From NCBI GenBank assembly GCA_023436145.1, contig JAEZKP010000004.1:1-64000 (forward strand): a stretch of DNA of 64,000 nucleotides, given 5' to 3'. Positions 45,916 through 53,738 of this stretch are shown here, one piece after another. Under the pieces are notes generated by a model. The model ran no database searches, was not told the DNA's origin, and was given only the letters and a program-made list of their open reading frames with translations. The DNA comes from Fibrobacterota bacterium (GTDB lineage Bacteria; Fibrobacterota; Chitinivibrionia; Chitinivibrionales; Chitinispirillaceae). The position numbers and the translations under genes were made by a program. How positions within the stretch are numbered: position 1 is the stretch's first letter; every line of letters starts with the position of its first letter.

Positions 45916-46935
45916 TCAGCTGTTTTCCAGATGATCCCAGCTGCCGCAAGCTACCTCAGAGATCAGTCCGTTTTCATCCAGAAACAGTCCGCTGCAATTA
46001 TCGGTAAACTGACCGATACATACAAGACCGGCGCTATACTCCGGTGCAACGCTGAGAGGATCAAACTTGCTGGAGGCAGCAAATAATAGTTCATAATCCT
46101 CTCCCCCGTGAAGATACCACTGCTTAAGATCTATCCCCACTTCCGCGCTCAATTGTATCATTGCATCAGGAATTTGCAAAGTATCAAATTTGAGAATGAT
46201 ACCCAGGTCGTTTTCATAAGCAAGAGTTCTGCAATCCTTGGAAATCCCATCAGAGAGATCCATAAGAGCATGCACCTGGGGATCTTTAGCCAGAATCAAT
46301 CCAGCTTCCACCCGGGGTACAGGTTTAATATGGTTCTCAACAAGCCCCCTGTAGGTGGGGGGAACTTTTTGGCTTCCAAAGCGGTTTAAAACCTCAAACC
46401 CTGCTGCACTCCTGCCGGGAAATCCACTCACCCATAGCTTATCACCCGGCTTAGCCCCTTTGCGTTTCAAAATCCTCTGCCCGGAGACAACTTTCCCCAG
46501 TAAGGTTATCCCAAAAACCCACTGTCCCCCCCTGGAGAGATCTCCTCCTACAATTGGAAACTGCCATCTACTACAAGCCTTATTAAAACCCTTATAAACA
46601 GAGAGGATCTTCTGTTGCAGATCTTCGCAGTCTTTAGGAAAAACAAGCTGAATTAAAGCACTATCGGGACTGGAACCCATCGCCGCACAATCACTTATAT
46701 TTGAAACCATCGCCCGGTATGCAGCTTCCTGTAAACTCATGGTTTCAAGGGAAAAATGCACATTCTCCACAGAAATATCTGTGGTCAATATCAACTTCTC
46801 CCCCTCGTTGCTGCAGCGCACTGCAGCATCATCCCCTATACCAACCTGATATGCATCGTTTCGACAACCACCGGAAATCTGCTGTAGCTTATGGATAATT
46901 TCGAATTCAGCGGAAGGGAATGCCTGTTTTATCAC
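45916..46935 (-). CDS. thiL: Thiamine-monophosphate kinase
   Basis: 339 residues from a GTG start preceded by GAGGTG. ThiL signatures: VGIGDDAAVRCSNEGEKLILTTDISVENVHF split over residues about 30-60 (Mg/ATP), AMVSNISDCAAMGSSPDSALIQL, IVGGDLSRGGQWVFGITLLG, ALMDLSDGISKDC, and LHGGEDYELLFA. It makes thiamine diphosphate. It opens the minus-strand run into pilB (40 bp). Confidence 0.95.
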   Translation of the reverse strand: MIKQAFPSAEFEIIHKLQQISGGCRNDAYQVGIGDDAAVRCSNEGEKLILTTDISVENVHFSLETMSLQEAAYRAMVSNISDCAAMGSSPDSALIQLVFPKDCEDLQQKILSVYKGFNKACSRWQFPIVGGDLSRGGQWVFGITLLGKVVSGQRILKRKGAKPGDKLWVSGFPGRSAAGFEVLNRFGSQKVPPTYRGLVENHIKPVPRVEAGLILAKDPQVHALMDLSDGISKDCRTLAYENDLGIILKFDTLQIPDAMIQLSAEVGIDLKQWYLHGGEDYELLFAASSKFDPLSVAPEYSAGLVCIGQFTDNCSGLFLDENGLISEVACGSWDHLENS

Positions 46936-47078
46936 TTACACCTCTTTAATAGTACGATTATATAAAGAATAAAGTACCGCTAAAACTGATACATTTCAGC
47001 AAATATAGGTTTTGAAAAACGGTGCTAATTACTATTTTTGGCATTAACCCGTTTTTATTTCTAAACCTGGAGAAATTC

Positions 47079-48074
47079 ATGAACTTGCCAATTACCATTG
47101 ACTCTTCCCGGAAAAAAATCGCAGCAGTGGGCTCTGCACTGGTAGATATCTGCCTTCTGGAGGATGATGACTTCCTTGCCCAGACCGGTGCCAGAAAAGG
47201 TGGCATGGTTCTGGTGGATAACCAATTCATTGAGCTTACGCTCAAAAAATCGAAGCAAAAACCGATCATTGTTCCGGGTGGATCAGCCTGCAACACTATT
47301 CTGGGTGCCGGAAAACTGGGAGCTGCCAGCCGATTTATCGGAAAACGGGGTGATGATGAGCTGGGAAAACTCTTTGAGAACGGCCTTCGCAACCACAATG
47401 TGGAACCCCTCCTCATGCAATCCAAAACACCCACAGGACAAGTACTTTCGGTCATCACTCCAGATGCACAGCGATCGATGTTCAGCTATCTGGGTGCTGC
47501 CGCAGAAACAACCCCGGAAGAGATCACACCCGATCTTTTTACCGATTGCGCTATCGTTCATCTGGAAGGTTATCTGCTTTTTAACGAGAAACTAATGATG
47601 GCTGCGCTGGAGGCAGCCCGTACAGCAGGTGCATATATTTCACTTGATCTGGCTAGCTTTACTGTCGTAGAATCCGCCTTTGAACTGCTGGAAAGAATAA
47701 CCGAAAAATATGTGGATATACTCATTGCCAATGAAGATGAAGCAAAAGCTTTCACCAGCCATAGCGATGAAAAACTTGCACTTCAATGTCTGGCCAAAAA
47801 AGCACCTATTGCAGTGCTGAAAGTGGGAAAACGGGGAAGCTATATCGCCAGTAATGGTGAGATATTTACAATTAATGCAATGGGCAGCGGTTCTGCGATC
47901 GACACCACCGGCGCGGGAGATCTCTGGGCTGCAGGTTTTCTTTTCGGGCTTCTAAATGGTTTGCCCCTGCAAAAATGTGGAGAAATAGGTTCAGCCTGCG
48001 GCTATGAGGTATGTCAGGTTGTAGGTGCCAGCATCCCTGAGCAAGGTTACCAGCGAATAAGATCACTTTTCTAG
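47079..48074 (+). CDS. PfkB-family (adenosine kinase-like) carbohydrate kinase
   Basis: About 331 residues from ATG 47079, with GGAG 8 bases upstream; an in-frame ATG 19 codons earlier lacks this. PfkB signature 1 region: VPGGSACNTILGAGKLGAASRFIGKRGDDELG. Signature 2 and catalytic Asp: GSGSAIDTTGAGDLWAAGFLFGL. The overall pattern (AAVGSALVDIC..., PDAQRSMFSYLGAA, ICxNxDEAKAFT-like ILIANEDEAKAF) is closest to the adenosine/inosine kinase-like branch common in Bacteroidota and related groups. Exact substrate uncertain. Confidence 0.9.
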   Translation: MNLPITIDSSRKKIAAVGSALVDICLLEDDDFLAQTGARKGGMVLVDNQFIELTLKKSKQKPIIVPGGSACNTILGAGKLGAASRFIGKRGDDELGKLFENGLRNHNVEPLLMQSKTPTGQVLSVITPDAQRSMFSYLGAAAETTPEEITPDLFTDCAIVHLEGYLLFNEKLMMAALEAARTAGAYISLDLASFTVVESAFELLERITEKYVDILIANEDEAKAFTSHSDEKLALQCLAKKAPIAVLKVGKRGSYIASNGEIFTINAMGSGSAIDTTGAGDLWAAGFLFGLLNGLPLQKCGEIGSACGYEVCQVVGASIPEQGYQRIRSLF

Positions 48075-48203
48075 CGATTTTTCTTGCGTTTATTGCTGGA
48101 AAAGTGTATTTACCTTTTAATATTGTTATTCGGACCCGGGAGCGCGCATTTTCCACTCCTTACCGTATCAAACATCTGCAACCGTTTCTCATGGAGGTTC
48201 TTT

Positions 48204-48512
48204 GTGGCCACTAAGTTGTATGTAGGTAATCTCCCATTTAATGCAACTGAAGAACAAGTCAGTGAGCTTTTCTCACAAGTTGGGGAGGTCAGTTCAGTAA
48301 AAATCATTACAGACCGTGAAACCGGTAAATCAAGAGGTTTCTGTTTTGTCGAGATGGAAAATGGGGAAGCTGCAATTTCCGAACTCAACGGAAGAGAACT
48401 TGGTGGAAGAAAAATTACCGTAAGTGAAGCACGGGAAAGAGAACAGCGATCCGGCGGGCCACGCAATAACGGTGGTGGTTTCAAGAAAAGATTTGGCGGC
48501 CCTCGCCAGTAA
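48204..48512 (+). CDS. RRM-type RNA-binding protein
   Basis: 102 residues from GTG 48204, with GGAGG at 48193-48197. A single RNA-recognition motif has RNP2 KLYVGNLPF and RNP1 KSRGFCFVEM, with flanking ATEEQVSELFSQVGEVSSVKIITD. A short Arg/Gly-rich tail follows (RSGGPRNNGGGFKKRFGGPRQ). Small RRM-Gly proteins of this type in bacteria act as RNA chaperones or cold-response factors. Followed after 11 bp by a hairpin. Confidence 0.95.
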   Translation: MATKLYVGNLPFNATEEQVSELFSQVGEVSSVKIITDRETGKSRGFCFVEMENGEAAISELNGRELGGRKITVSEAREREQRSGGPRNNGGGFKKRFGGPRQ

Positions 48513-48523
48513 ATAAAAGTTAG

Positions 48524-48545
48524 GACGCACCAATCTGTGTGCGTC
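48524..48545. terminator. Bidirectional hairpin between convergent genes
   Basis: GACGCAC and GTGCGTC form a 7-bp stem with an 8-base loop in the 48-bp gap between the RRM gene and the HPF-CSD gene. The minus-strand side continues CTAACTTTTATTT, rich in T; the plus side is weaker. Confidence 0.6.
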
Positions 48546-48560
48546 TTAAACCTTCTTAGA

Positions 48561-49130
48561 TTAATAAGATTCCGGTATTTCTACTATCTGCACTGAAGTC
48601 GCCTGAGGTCCCTTCTCTCCCATTTCCTCTGAAAATCTTACCCCCATTCCCACTCTCAACTGCTCAAAAGGGAAATGAAGCAGACTGTTTTTATGAAAAA
48701 AGATCTCCCGCCCATCGATTGTACGGATAAAGCCGGCATCCTCATTGAAGAAAATCTTTTCTATAATTCCTTGGACCTGCTGGTATGGATGCACCTTCAC
48801 ATCACCATTTAACCTGTCCACCAGCTCCTTAATCTGCCTGGCCGCAGCCTCAAAAGCCCAGCGAATCTCAGCCGCAGCATCTAGATGAAGATTCCCTTTA
48901 GAAGGATCACGACTGACCACCAACTCATGACCAGGAGGAATCTTTATATCCAGTCGCACCCGGTAAGGCTGACCACTACTTTGATGCTTCTGCAGCTTTT
49001 CTACAATTACCCTGCAACTGTTAATATGATCGAATATTCTGTCAAGCTTTGCAGCTTTTCTACGTATAAGCTGTTCAAGCTCTTCGGTCTTTTCGACATC
49101 ACGGAAAGTTATCTCTAAAGGAACCTGCAT
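48561..49130 (-). CDS. HPF (S30AE)-cold-shock-domain fusion protein
   Basis: 189 residues. The N-terminal half (about 1-110) has the ribosome hibernation factor fold pattern: PLEITFRDVEKTEELEQLIRRKAAKLDRIFDHINSCRVIVE, YRVRLDIKIPPGHELVV, AFEAAARQIKELVDRL. The C-terminal half (about 120-189) is a cold-shock-like OB fold: QGIIEKIFFNEDAGFIRTIDGREIFFHKNSLL, then GMGVRFSEEMGEKGPQATSV. The RNP1 equivalent is altered (AGFIRT instead of GFGFI). It probably acts on 30S subunits or RNA under stress. Confidence 0.88.
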   Translation of the reverse strand: MQVPLEITFRDVEKTEELEQLIRRKAAKLDRIFDHINSCRVIVEKLQKHQSSGQPYRVRLDIKIPPGHELVVSRDPSKGNLHLDAAAEIRWAFEAAARQIKELVDRLNGDVKVHPYQQVQGIIEKIFFNEDAGFIRTIDGREIFFHKNSLLHFPFEQLRVGMGVRFSEEMGEKGPQATSVQIVEIPESY

Positions 49131-49209
49131 ATAATCACTCCCGAAATCATTGTTAGAGCAATTATCTTATGGATAATACCCTCTGCAAATAAAATGCCAT
49201 CTGTGGGGG

Positions 49210-50355
49210 CTACAGATAACAGAGCTGACATGAGATACGTAAAGCCTCATAGGGAGATAACCCCTGCTTTATTCCCCTGCGGTAAGCATACCCCCGACAT
49301 CCTATACAGTGGGGAAGATAACTGCAGATCGAACACTTGCCCTCCAAATGACGGTCAATACTGCGTGCATACACAAATGGCTCTGCCTCGTAAGCTTCAG
49401 AAATACTTCCCTTAAAAGCGTTGTAAGGGTAAATGCCAGCTTTATGGAAAAACGGATGCTCATCAAAATTGGTATAAATACATGGACGAATATCTCCCTT
49501 TACAGTCACATACATGCTGTAGAAATGCTGAAGACATTCACCGGCAATAAAAGGTGTAGATGGTATCCAGTCAAATCCGTAATTTTGCTTATCAATCAGA
49601 TGAAGCTTCCTTTTGCATGCCTTTATCTGGTCCCAACTGAGCAGTAAATCCTCCGCACCGGTCACACGCTCAGGATATATAAACTGAATATATGGAAATA
49701 CGCCATTTCTGCGGCAAAAATGCCACAATTCCTCCATTTCCTTAACGTTTCTGGAATTTGCCACAAAACAGACACCTAAACGCAAATGGCCAGGATCCTC
49801 AGTACGAGAAAAACCAGCCTCAATAAGATTGTGAAGCCCTGCCTGAATCCTTACATAGGCTCCCGGCACTCCGGCCAGCCCATCCTGAGTAGCCGGATGT
49901 AAGGAATCGATCTTTGCCATAACCGAAACATTATGCCGGTATAAAAATGAAGCCATCTCCGGAGTTACCAGCACTGCATTAGAAAAGACAACCGGTCGCA
50001 ATCCGCATTGAGAAACATAAGATATTATATCTGCAAATCTTGAATGAAGCAAAGGCTCACCACCACCGGTAATAATAACCGATTGCGCTTTTAAAAGCGC
50101 TGCTCCATCGACTACTTTTTTTAAATTGTCAAAACTAACCTCGTGTGGTATCTTTTCAGAGCACTGCGCAATGCAATATCTGCAATTAAGATTACAAGTA
50201 GTGTTAATTTCCACCCTTATGGTAAGAAGGCGTTTTTGATCCCGTGCCAGTACTGCTTGCTGCGGGTCGAAACTGAAACCGGTCAAGCCAGGAGCTTTTC
50301 CTGCAATCCTCTCCTTTGAATTACCCATAAAGCCCGCCCTACCAGGCTGATGCAC
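49210..50355 (-). CDS. Radical SAM/SPASM-domain enzyme
   Basis: 381 residues from GTG 50355, with GGAGGAG 5 bases upstream. The radical SAM cluster motif is CNLNCRYCIAQC near residue 53 (CxxxCxxC), with the GGEPLLH SAM-binding strand following. The C-terminal SPASM-type cysteines are CLQHFYS, IRPCIYT, CSICSYLPHCIGCRGYAYRRG and CQLC, enough for auxiliary Fe-S clusters. Such enzymes mature peptides or proteins (sactipeptides, ranthipeptides, sulfatases) or act on other substrates. There is no adjacent sulfatase. A tiny divergent frame 33 bp upstream could encode a substrate. Substrate unknown. Confidence 0.9.
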   Translation of the reverse strand: MHQPGRAGFMGNSKERIAGKAPGLTGFSFDPQQAVLARDQKRLLTIRVEINTTCNLNCRYCIAQCSEKIPHEVSFDNLKKVVDGAALLKAQSVIITGGGEPLLHSRFADIISYVSQCGLRPVVFSNAVLVTPEMASFLYRHNVSVMAKIDSLHPATQDGLAGVPGAYVRIQAGLHNLIEAGFSRTEDPGHLRLGVCFVANSRNVKEMEELWHFCRRNGVFPYIQFIYPERVTGAEDLLLSWDQIKACKRKLHLIDKQNYGFDWIPSTPFIAGECLQHFYSMYVTVKGDIRPCIYTNFDEHPFFHKAGIYPYNAFKGSISEAYEAEPFVYARSIDRHLEGKCSICSYLPHCIGCRGYAYRRGIKQGLSPYEALRISCQLCYL

Positions 50356-50393
50356 GTAATCTCCTCCGAATTATCATAAGGAGAGTTTGTGCA
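50351..50393. promoter_or_regulatory. Interrupted palindrome spanning two mirrored translation starts
   Basis: TGCAC-N5-CTCCT on the left mirrors AGGAG-N5-GTGCA on the right around a 13-base centre. The left arm is the Shine-Dalgarno and GTG of the radical SAM gene; the right arm is the same pair for a 36-codon plus-strand frame. It could be an operator, or coincidence. Confidence 0.35.
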
Positions 50394-50499
50394 CAGCCTC
50401 TATACAGCTGAGAACATGGAAAAGGCGGCTGAACGCCTGAAACTGTATGGCTGTTGCCGGTTCACCAATACAGAAATTAAACGTCCGCCGCCTGAATAA
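50389..50499 (+). CDS. Possible 36-residue peptide gene divergent from radical SAM/SPASM gene
   Basis: GTG 50389 is preceded by AAGGAG with 5-base spacing and opens a frame ending TAA at 50497-50499. The peptide starts MHSLYTAENMEKAAERLKLY, has a central GCCRF and ends KRPPPE. Small size, a leader-like helical N-terminus and a Cys-containing core next to a SPASM enzyme fit a modified-peptide precursor. Against this, the start codons are only 33 bp apart, there is a terminator-like hairpin for the opposite strand inside it, and no family is recognised. Confidence 0.3.
   Translation: MHSLYTAENMEKAAERLKLYGCCRFTNTEIKRPPPE
50420..50438 (-). terminator. Terminator after the membrane protein gene
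   Basis: On the minus strand AGGCG-TTCAGC-CGCCT is followed directly by TTTT. It lies 71 bp past the stop of the 225-residue membrane protein and upstream of the radical SAM gene. Confidence 0.5.
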
Positions 50500-50508
50500 T
50501 CAATTCCT

Positions 50509-51186
50509 CTATCCACGAAACATACCCATCAGCCGGCCACCCAGAGCTGTACCAGTGATAAGTCTGGAAGCAGCGACTACAAGTAAGCCTACCAGCACGA
50601 ACGTGAATCTTGGCTGGTCAACCAGAGCCAGGATGCCCAGTACCGCTGAACCTACACCAGCTACCACCTGCAAGCCCGCAGCCGCATTAACCGCCTCTTT
50701 AGCCATTATTTTCGCATTATCAGTAGTCCAATTACCATGAGAGAGATAATTGAGTCTGGACGTAGTCCCGCTACTCATTATCAAAGCCCCTCCGAATACT
50801 ATTAATGCGATGGCCATAAGCGTGGTAGGAAGTACACCCAGTAAAGCCAGTATTCCAAGGGTGATCCCACTTAGACCAGCTAAAAATTCCGATGAAATCC
50901 CCCCTCCCACTTCAGCTATATCAAACTGACCGGTTCTGTCCGATTCCATCATGTCCGCCATCCTGGAAGAGATCGAAATCCCTTCAATAAGAAATGCAGC
51001 ACCTATAGCAATTGTTGCTATAGCAGCCATCCAAAACGGTAATATGTTAGCCAAACCCAAAATGGCAAGTGCCACCGCACCGGCACCAACCAGAGCCTCT
51101 ACAAAAGAACCACTTCCAATCACTCTGGCAGTAGTACGCGCCTCTGGTCTGGCTGCCTCATATCCTCTTTGTGCAGCTATATCCAT
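50509..51186 (-). CDS. Hypothetical membrane protein with repeated helical modules
   Basis: 225 residues. Three hydrophobic blocks each hold a pair of helices with a Gly/Ala-rich pattern (VEALVGAGAVALAILGLANI, ...LAGLSGITLGILALLGVLP, ...AAGLQVVAGVGSAVLGILALV), each followed by a helix ending in a short polar turn. This looks like an internal triplication of about 65 residues. AAGGAG lies just before the ATG. No family was recognised by eye; function unknown. Confidence 0.8.
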   Translation of the reverse strand: MDIAAQRGYEAARPEARTTARVIGSGSFVEALVGAGAVALAILGLANILPFWMAAIATIAIGAAFLIEGISISSRMADMMESDRTGQFDIAEVGGGISSEFLAGLSGITLGILALLGVLPTTLMAIALIVFGGALIMSSGTTSRLNYLSHGNWTTDNAKIMAKEAVNAAAGLQVVAGVGSAVLGILALVDQPRFTFVLVGLLVVAASRLITGTALGGRLMGMFRG

Positions 51187-51397
51187 AAGATTCTCCTTTG
51201 CCCAACTTTTCTAACTATAACACCTGCAGATATTACAAATGTGTTATGTGTGTAGCCCAACACCTATGCTTCCGGATCTGACCGACCCATTGCCATGTGT
51301 CAGGTGATGAGGATATCTTTTTCTTTAAAAATTACGGATAAAGCTACTGCAAGTTATACCATAATTGCAAAAAAGTAACAGACAACCTTTAAAAATG

Positions 51398-51850
51398 TTA
51401 GTCTTCTAAAGTCTGAATCTTTGCCAATCTTCTCAAATACCGCTCGGAGCTATTGAACCGGGCCTTTAAAAAAACCTCCACCAACTCTATTGCCAACTCA
51501 TAACCAATCACCCTGGCCCCTAAACAGATCACATTCATATTGTCATCTTCCACCCCCTGATGAGCGGAATACACATCAGAAATCACCCCTGCCCTTATCC
51601 CCTTTATTTTATTGGCACAAACACTGGCTCCTACACCACTGCCACAAACCGCAATCCCACGCTCAACCTCTGCTCTGGCTAACGCATGAGAGAGTGAAAT
51701 CACAAAATCAGGATAATCATCATCTGCATCTAGCCTATAGGCTCCAAAATCCCTCACCTCATGACCCCACTCACGTAAAGCGGTGCAAAGAGGAGTTTTA
51801 AAATGAAAACCTCCATGATCGACCGCTATTCCTATAAGCATTTTTTCCAT
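51398..51850 (-). CDS. rpiB: Ribose-5-phosphate isomerase B family protein
   Basis: About 150 residues from ATG 51850 (MEKMLIGIAVDHGGF), with GGGGA upstream; the longer frame lacks support. RpiB/LacAB motifs: AVDHGGFHFK (active-site Asp-His), DDYPDFVISL, VCGSGVGASVCANKIKGIRAG (the Cys serves as base) and DDNMNVICLGARVIG. It interconverts ribose-5-P and ribulose-5-P; allose-6-P or another sugar phosphate is possible. Confidence 0.93.
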   Translation of the reverse strand: MEKMLIGIAVDHGGFHFKTPLCTALREWGHEVRDFGAYRLDADDDYPDFVISLSHALARAEVERGIAVCGSGVGASVCANKIKGIRAGVISDVYSAHQGVEDDNMNVICLGARVIGYELAIELVEVFLKARFNSSERYLRRLAKIQTLED

Positions 51851-51977
51851 ATCGTCCCCAAGGGAAAAATTCCCCAAGAAGCATGCCAAAAGATTTCTTT
51901 TTCCATTCTTCTCAACAGGTTATGATCACCACCATCCTCTACTTCCCCTCTCCAGCATAAAGTATTTTTCTCTATAT

Positions 51978-53738
51978 ATGCAGCTCAATTTTAAATCCCA
52001 AAGCACCAGATTTCTTCTCAGCTACCTCCAGAAACACACTGCCTCCATCCTCTCAGGCATGCTTTTTCTGATCGCAGTAGATTCTATTCAGCTATTAATC
52101 CCTAAAATCATCCAGCAAACTCTCGATACCCTGGGAAATACCCCTTTTGACACTTCTGTTATACTTAAAAAATCACTGTTTATAATCGCTCTGGCAGCCA
52201 GCACCATTATTTTACGATTTTTCTGGCGGCTGTTAATTATACGCCCCTCCCGTAAAATCGAAACCAAACTCCGCGAGGACATGTTCGCTCATCTGACAAA
52301 ATTATCCCCCTCCTATTTCAATAAAACCCGAACAGGTGATCTGATGGCCCTGTTTATTAACGACCTGAACTCCATTCGCATGGCTTGCGGAATGGCACTC
52401 ATCGGTCTGGTGGATGCACTCTTTTTAAGTACCATGTCACTTTTTTTCATGTTCTCCATAAATATTAAACTGACCATCTACACCATTATCCCTCTGCCTG
52501 CTATAATTTTTCTGATGATAAAAACCGGCAAAATAATCCAGAAGCGCCATACCAGAGTTCAGGAAGCCTTCGATGCCATCTCCTCTCAAGCTCAGGAATC
52601 CACCTCAGGAATCCGACTGGTAAAAAGCTTCCACCAGGAGCACCATGAAATAGAGCGCTTTAAAAAACTCTGCAACACCTACGTCAGCTCCAACATTTCA
52701 TTAGTCAAAATATGGGGCCTCCTCTTCCCCTCTATCACCCTCCTGGGATCACTGGCTTTTTGCATTTTAATCTACACAGGTGGTAAACAGGTAATCTTGC
52801 AGCAGATTTCTATCGGCCAATTTGTTTCATTTACTTTTTACATTAATCTTCTTGTATGGCCCATGATCGCCACCGGATGGGTTTTTAACATGTTTCAGCG
52901 GGGTCTTGCTTCCACCAGAAGAGTACTGGAACTGATGAACTCAGAATCTGATATTATTGTCAATCCCGTAAAAGAAAGCCCTTCCCTTTTAAAAGGAAAC
53001 ATTGAATTCCGCTCGCTTTCTTTTCGCTATAACGGCCAATCTCCGGAAATCATCTCTGATATCAACCTGTTCATTCCAGCAGGAAGTTCCCTGGGAATTA
53101 TCGGTAAACCCGGCTCCGGAAAAACGACGCTGGTCTCTTTGCTTTTTCACCTCTATCCAGTAAACCAGAATCAGATCTTTATCGACGGATACGACATCAA
53201 CCAGATTCCGCTTGAAAAACTTCGCTCCTCCATGGCTTTTGTCCCCCAGGACTCCTCCCTTTTTTCCGATACCATCCGCGAAAACATCACCTTTGGATTG
53301 ACCAGTGATATTTCACAGCAGGAACTGGAGTCTGTAGCCAGAAAAGCCTCTATTCACAAAGATATTCTCAACTTCTCCAATGCCTATTCCACCAGAATAG
53401 GCGAACGGGGTATAACTCTGTCCGGAGGTCAGAAACAACGGCTGGCCATAGCCAGAGCCCTTCTTCTCAACTCCCCCATTCTTATTCTGGATGATGCACT
53501 CTCAGCTGTCGATTCCGCAACTGAAAGAGAAATCCGCACAGCTCTGGCTCAGGACATCAGCAAAAAAACATCACTGATAATAGCCCATAGAATTTCTACC
53601 GTGAAAAATTGCGATAAAATCATCGTTCTCGCAGATGGTAAAATCAGCGAATCCGGTTCTCACGAGCAACTTCTATCTGCAGGCGGTTTCTATGCCCGCC
53701 TCTACGAACTGCAAAAAACAGGAGAACCGGTATCGTGA
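51978..53738 (+). CDS. ABC exporter half-transporter, subunit 1 (degenerate catalytic Glu)
   Basis: 586 residues: six-helix exporter membrane domain (about 1-330) and ATPase domain. Walker A GKPGSGKTTL (near 376), Q-loop FVPQDSSLFS, signature LSGGQKQRLAIARAL, Walker B LILDDALSAVD with Asp in place of the catalytic Glu, and H-loop IAHRIST. The substitution is typical of one half of heterodimeric exporters (TM287/288, BmrCD, LmrCD types). Its stop overlaps the partner gene. It probably exports lipids, peptides or drugs. Confidence 0.95.
   Translation: MQLNFKSQSTRFLLSYLQKHTASILSGMLFLIAVDSIQLLIPKIIQQTLDTLGNTPFDTSVILKKSLFIIALAASTIILRFFWRLLIIRPSRKIETKLREDMFAHLTKLSPSYFNKTRTGDLMALFINDLNSIRMACGMALIGLVDALFLSTMSLFFMFSINIKLTIYTIIPLPAIIFLMIKTGKIIQKRHTRVQEAFDAISSQAQESTSGIRLVKSFHQEHHEIERFKKLCNTYVSSNISLVKIWGLLFPSITLLGSLAFCILIYTGGKQVILQQISIGQFVSFTFYINLLVWPMIATGWVFNMFQRGLASTRRVLELMNSESDIIVNPVKESPSLLKGNIEFRSLSFRYNGQSPEIISDINLFIPAGSSLGIIGKPGSGKTTLVSLLFHLYPVNQNQIFIDGYDINQIPLEKLRSSMAFVPQDSSLFSDTIRENITFGLTSDISQQELESVARKASIHKDILNFSNAYSTRIGERGITLSGGQKQRLAIARALLLNSPILILDDALSAVDSATEREIRTALAQDISKKTSLIIAHRISTVKNCDKIIVLADGKISESGSHEQLLSAGGFYARLYELQKTGEPVS

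Noticed and set aside
47022..47078. Longer N-terminus of the PfkB kinase
   Set aside because: The GGAG before ATG 47079 and the family start favour the shorter protein.
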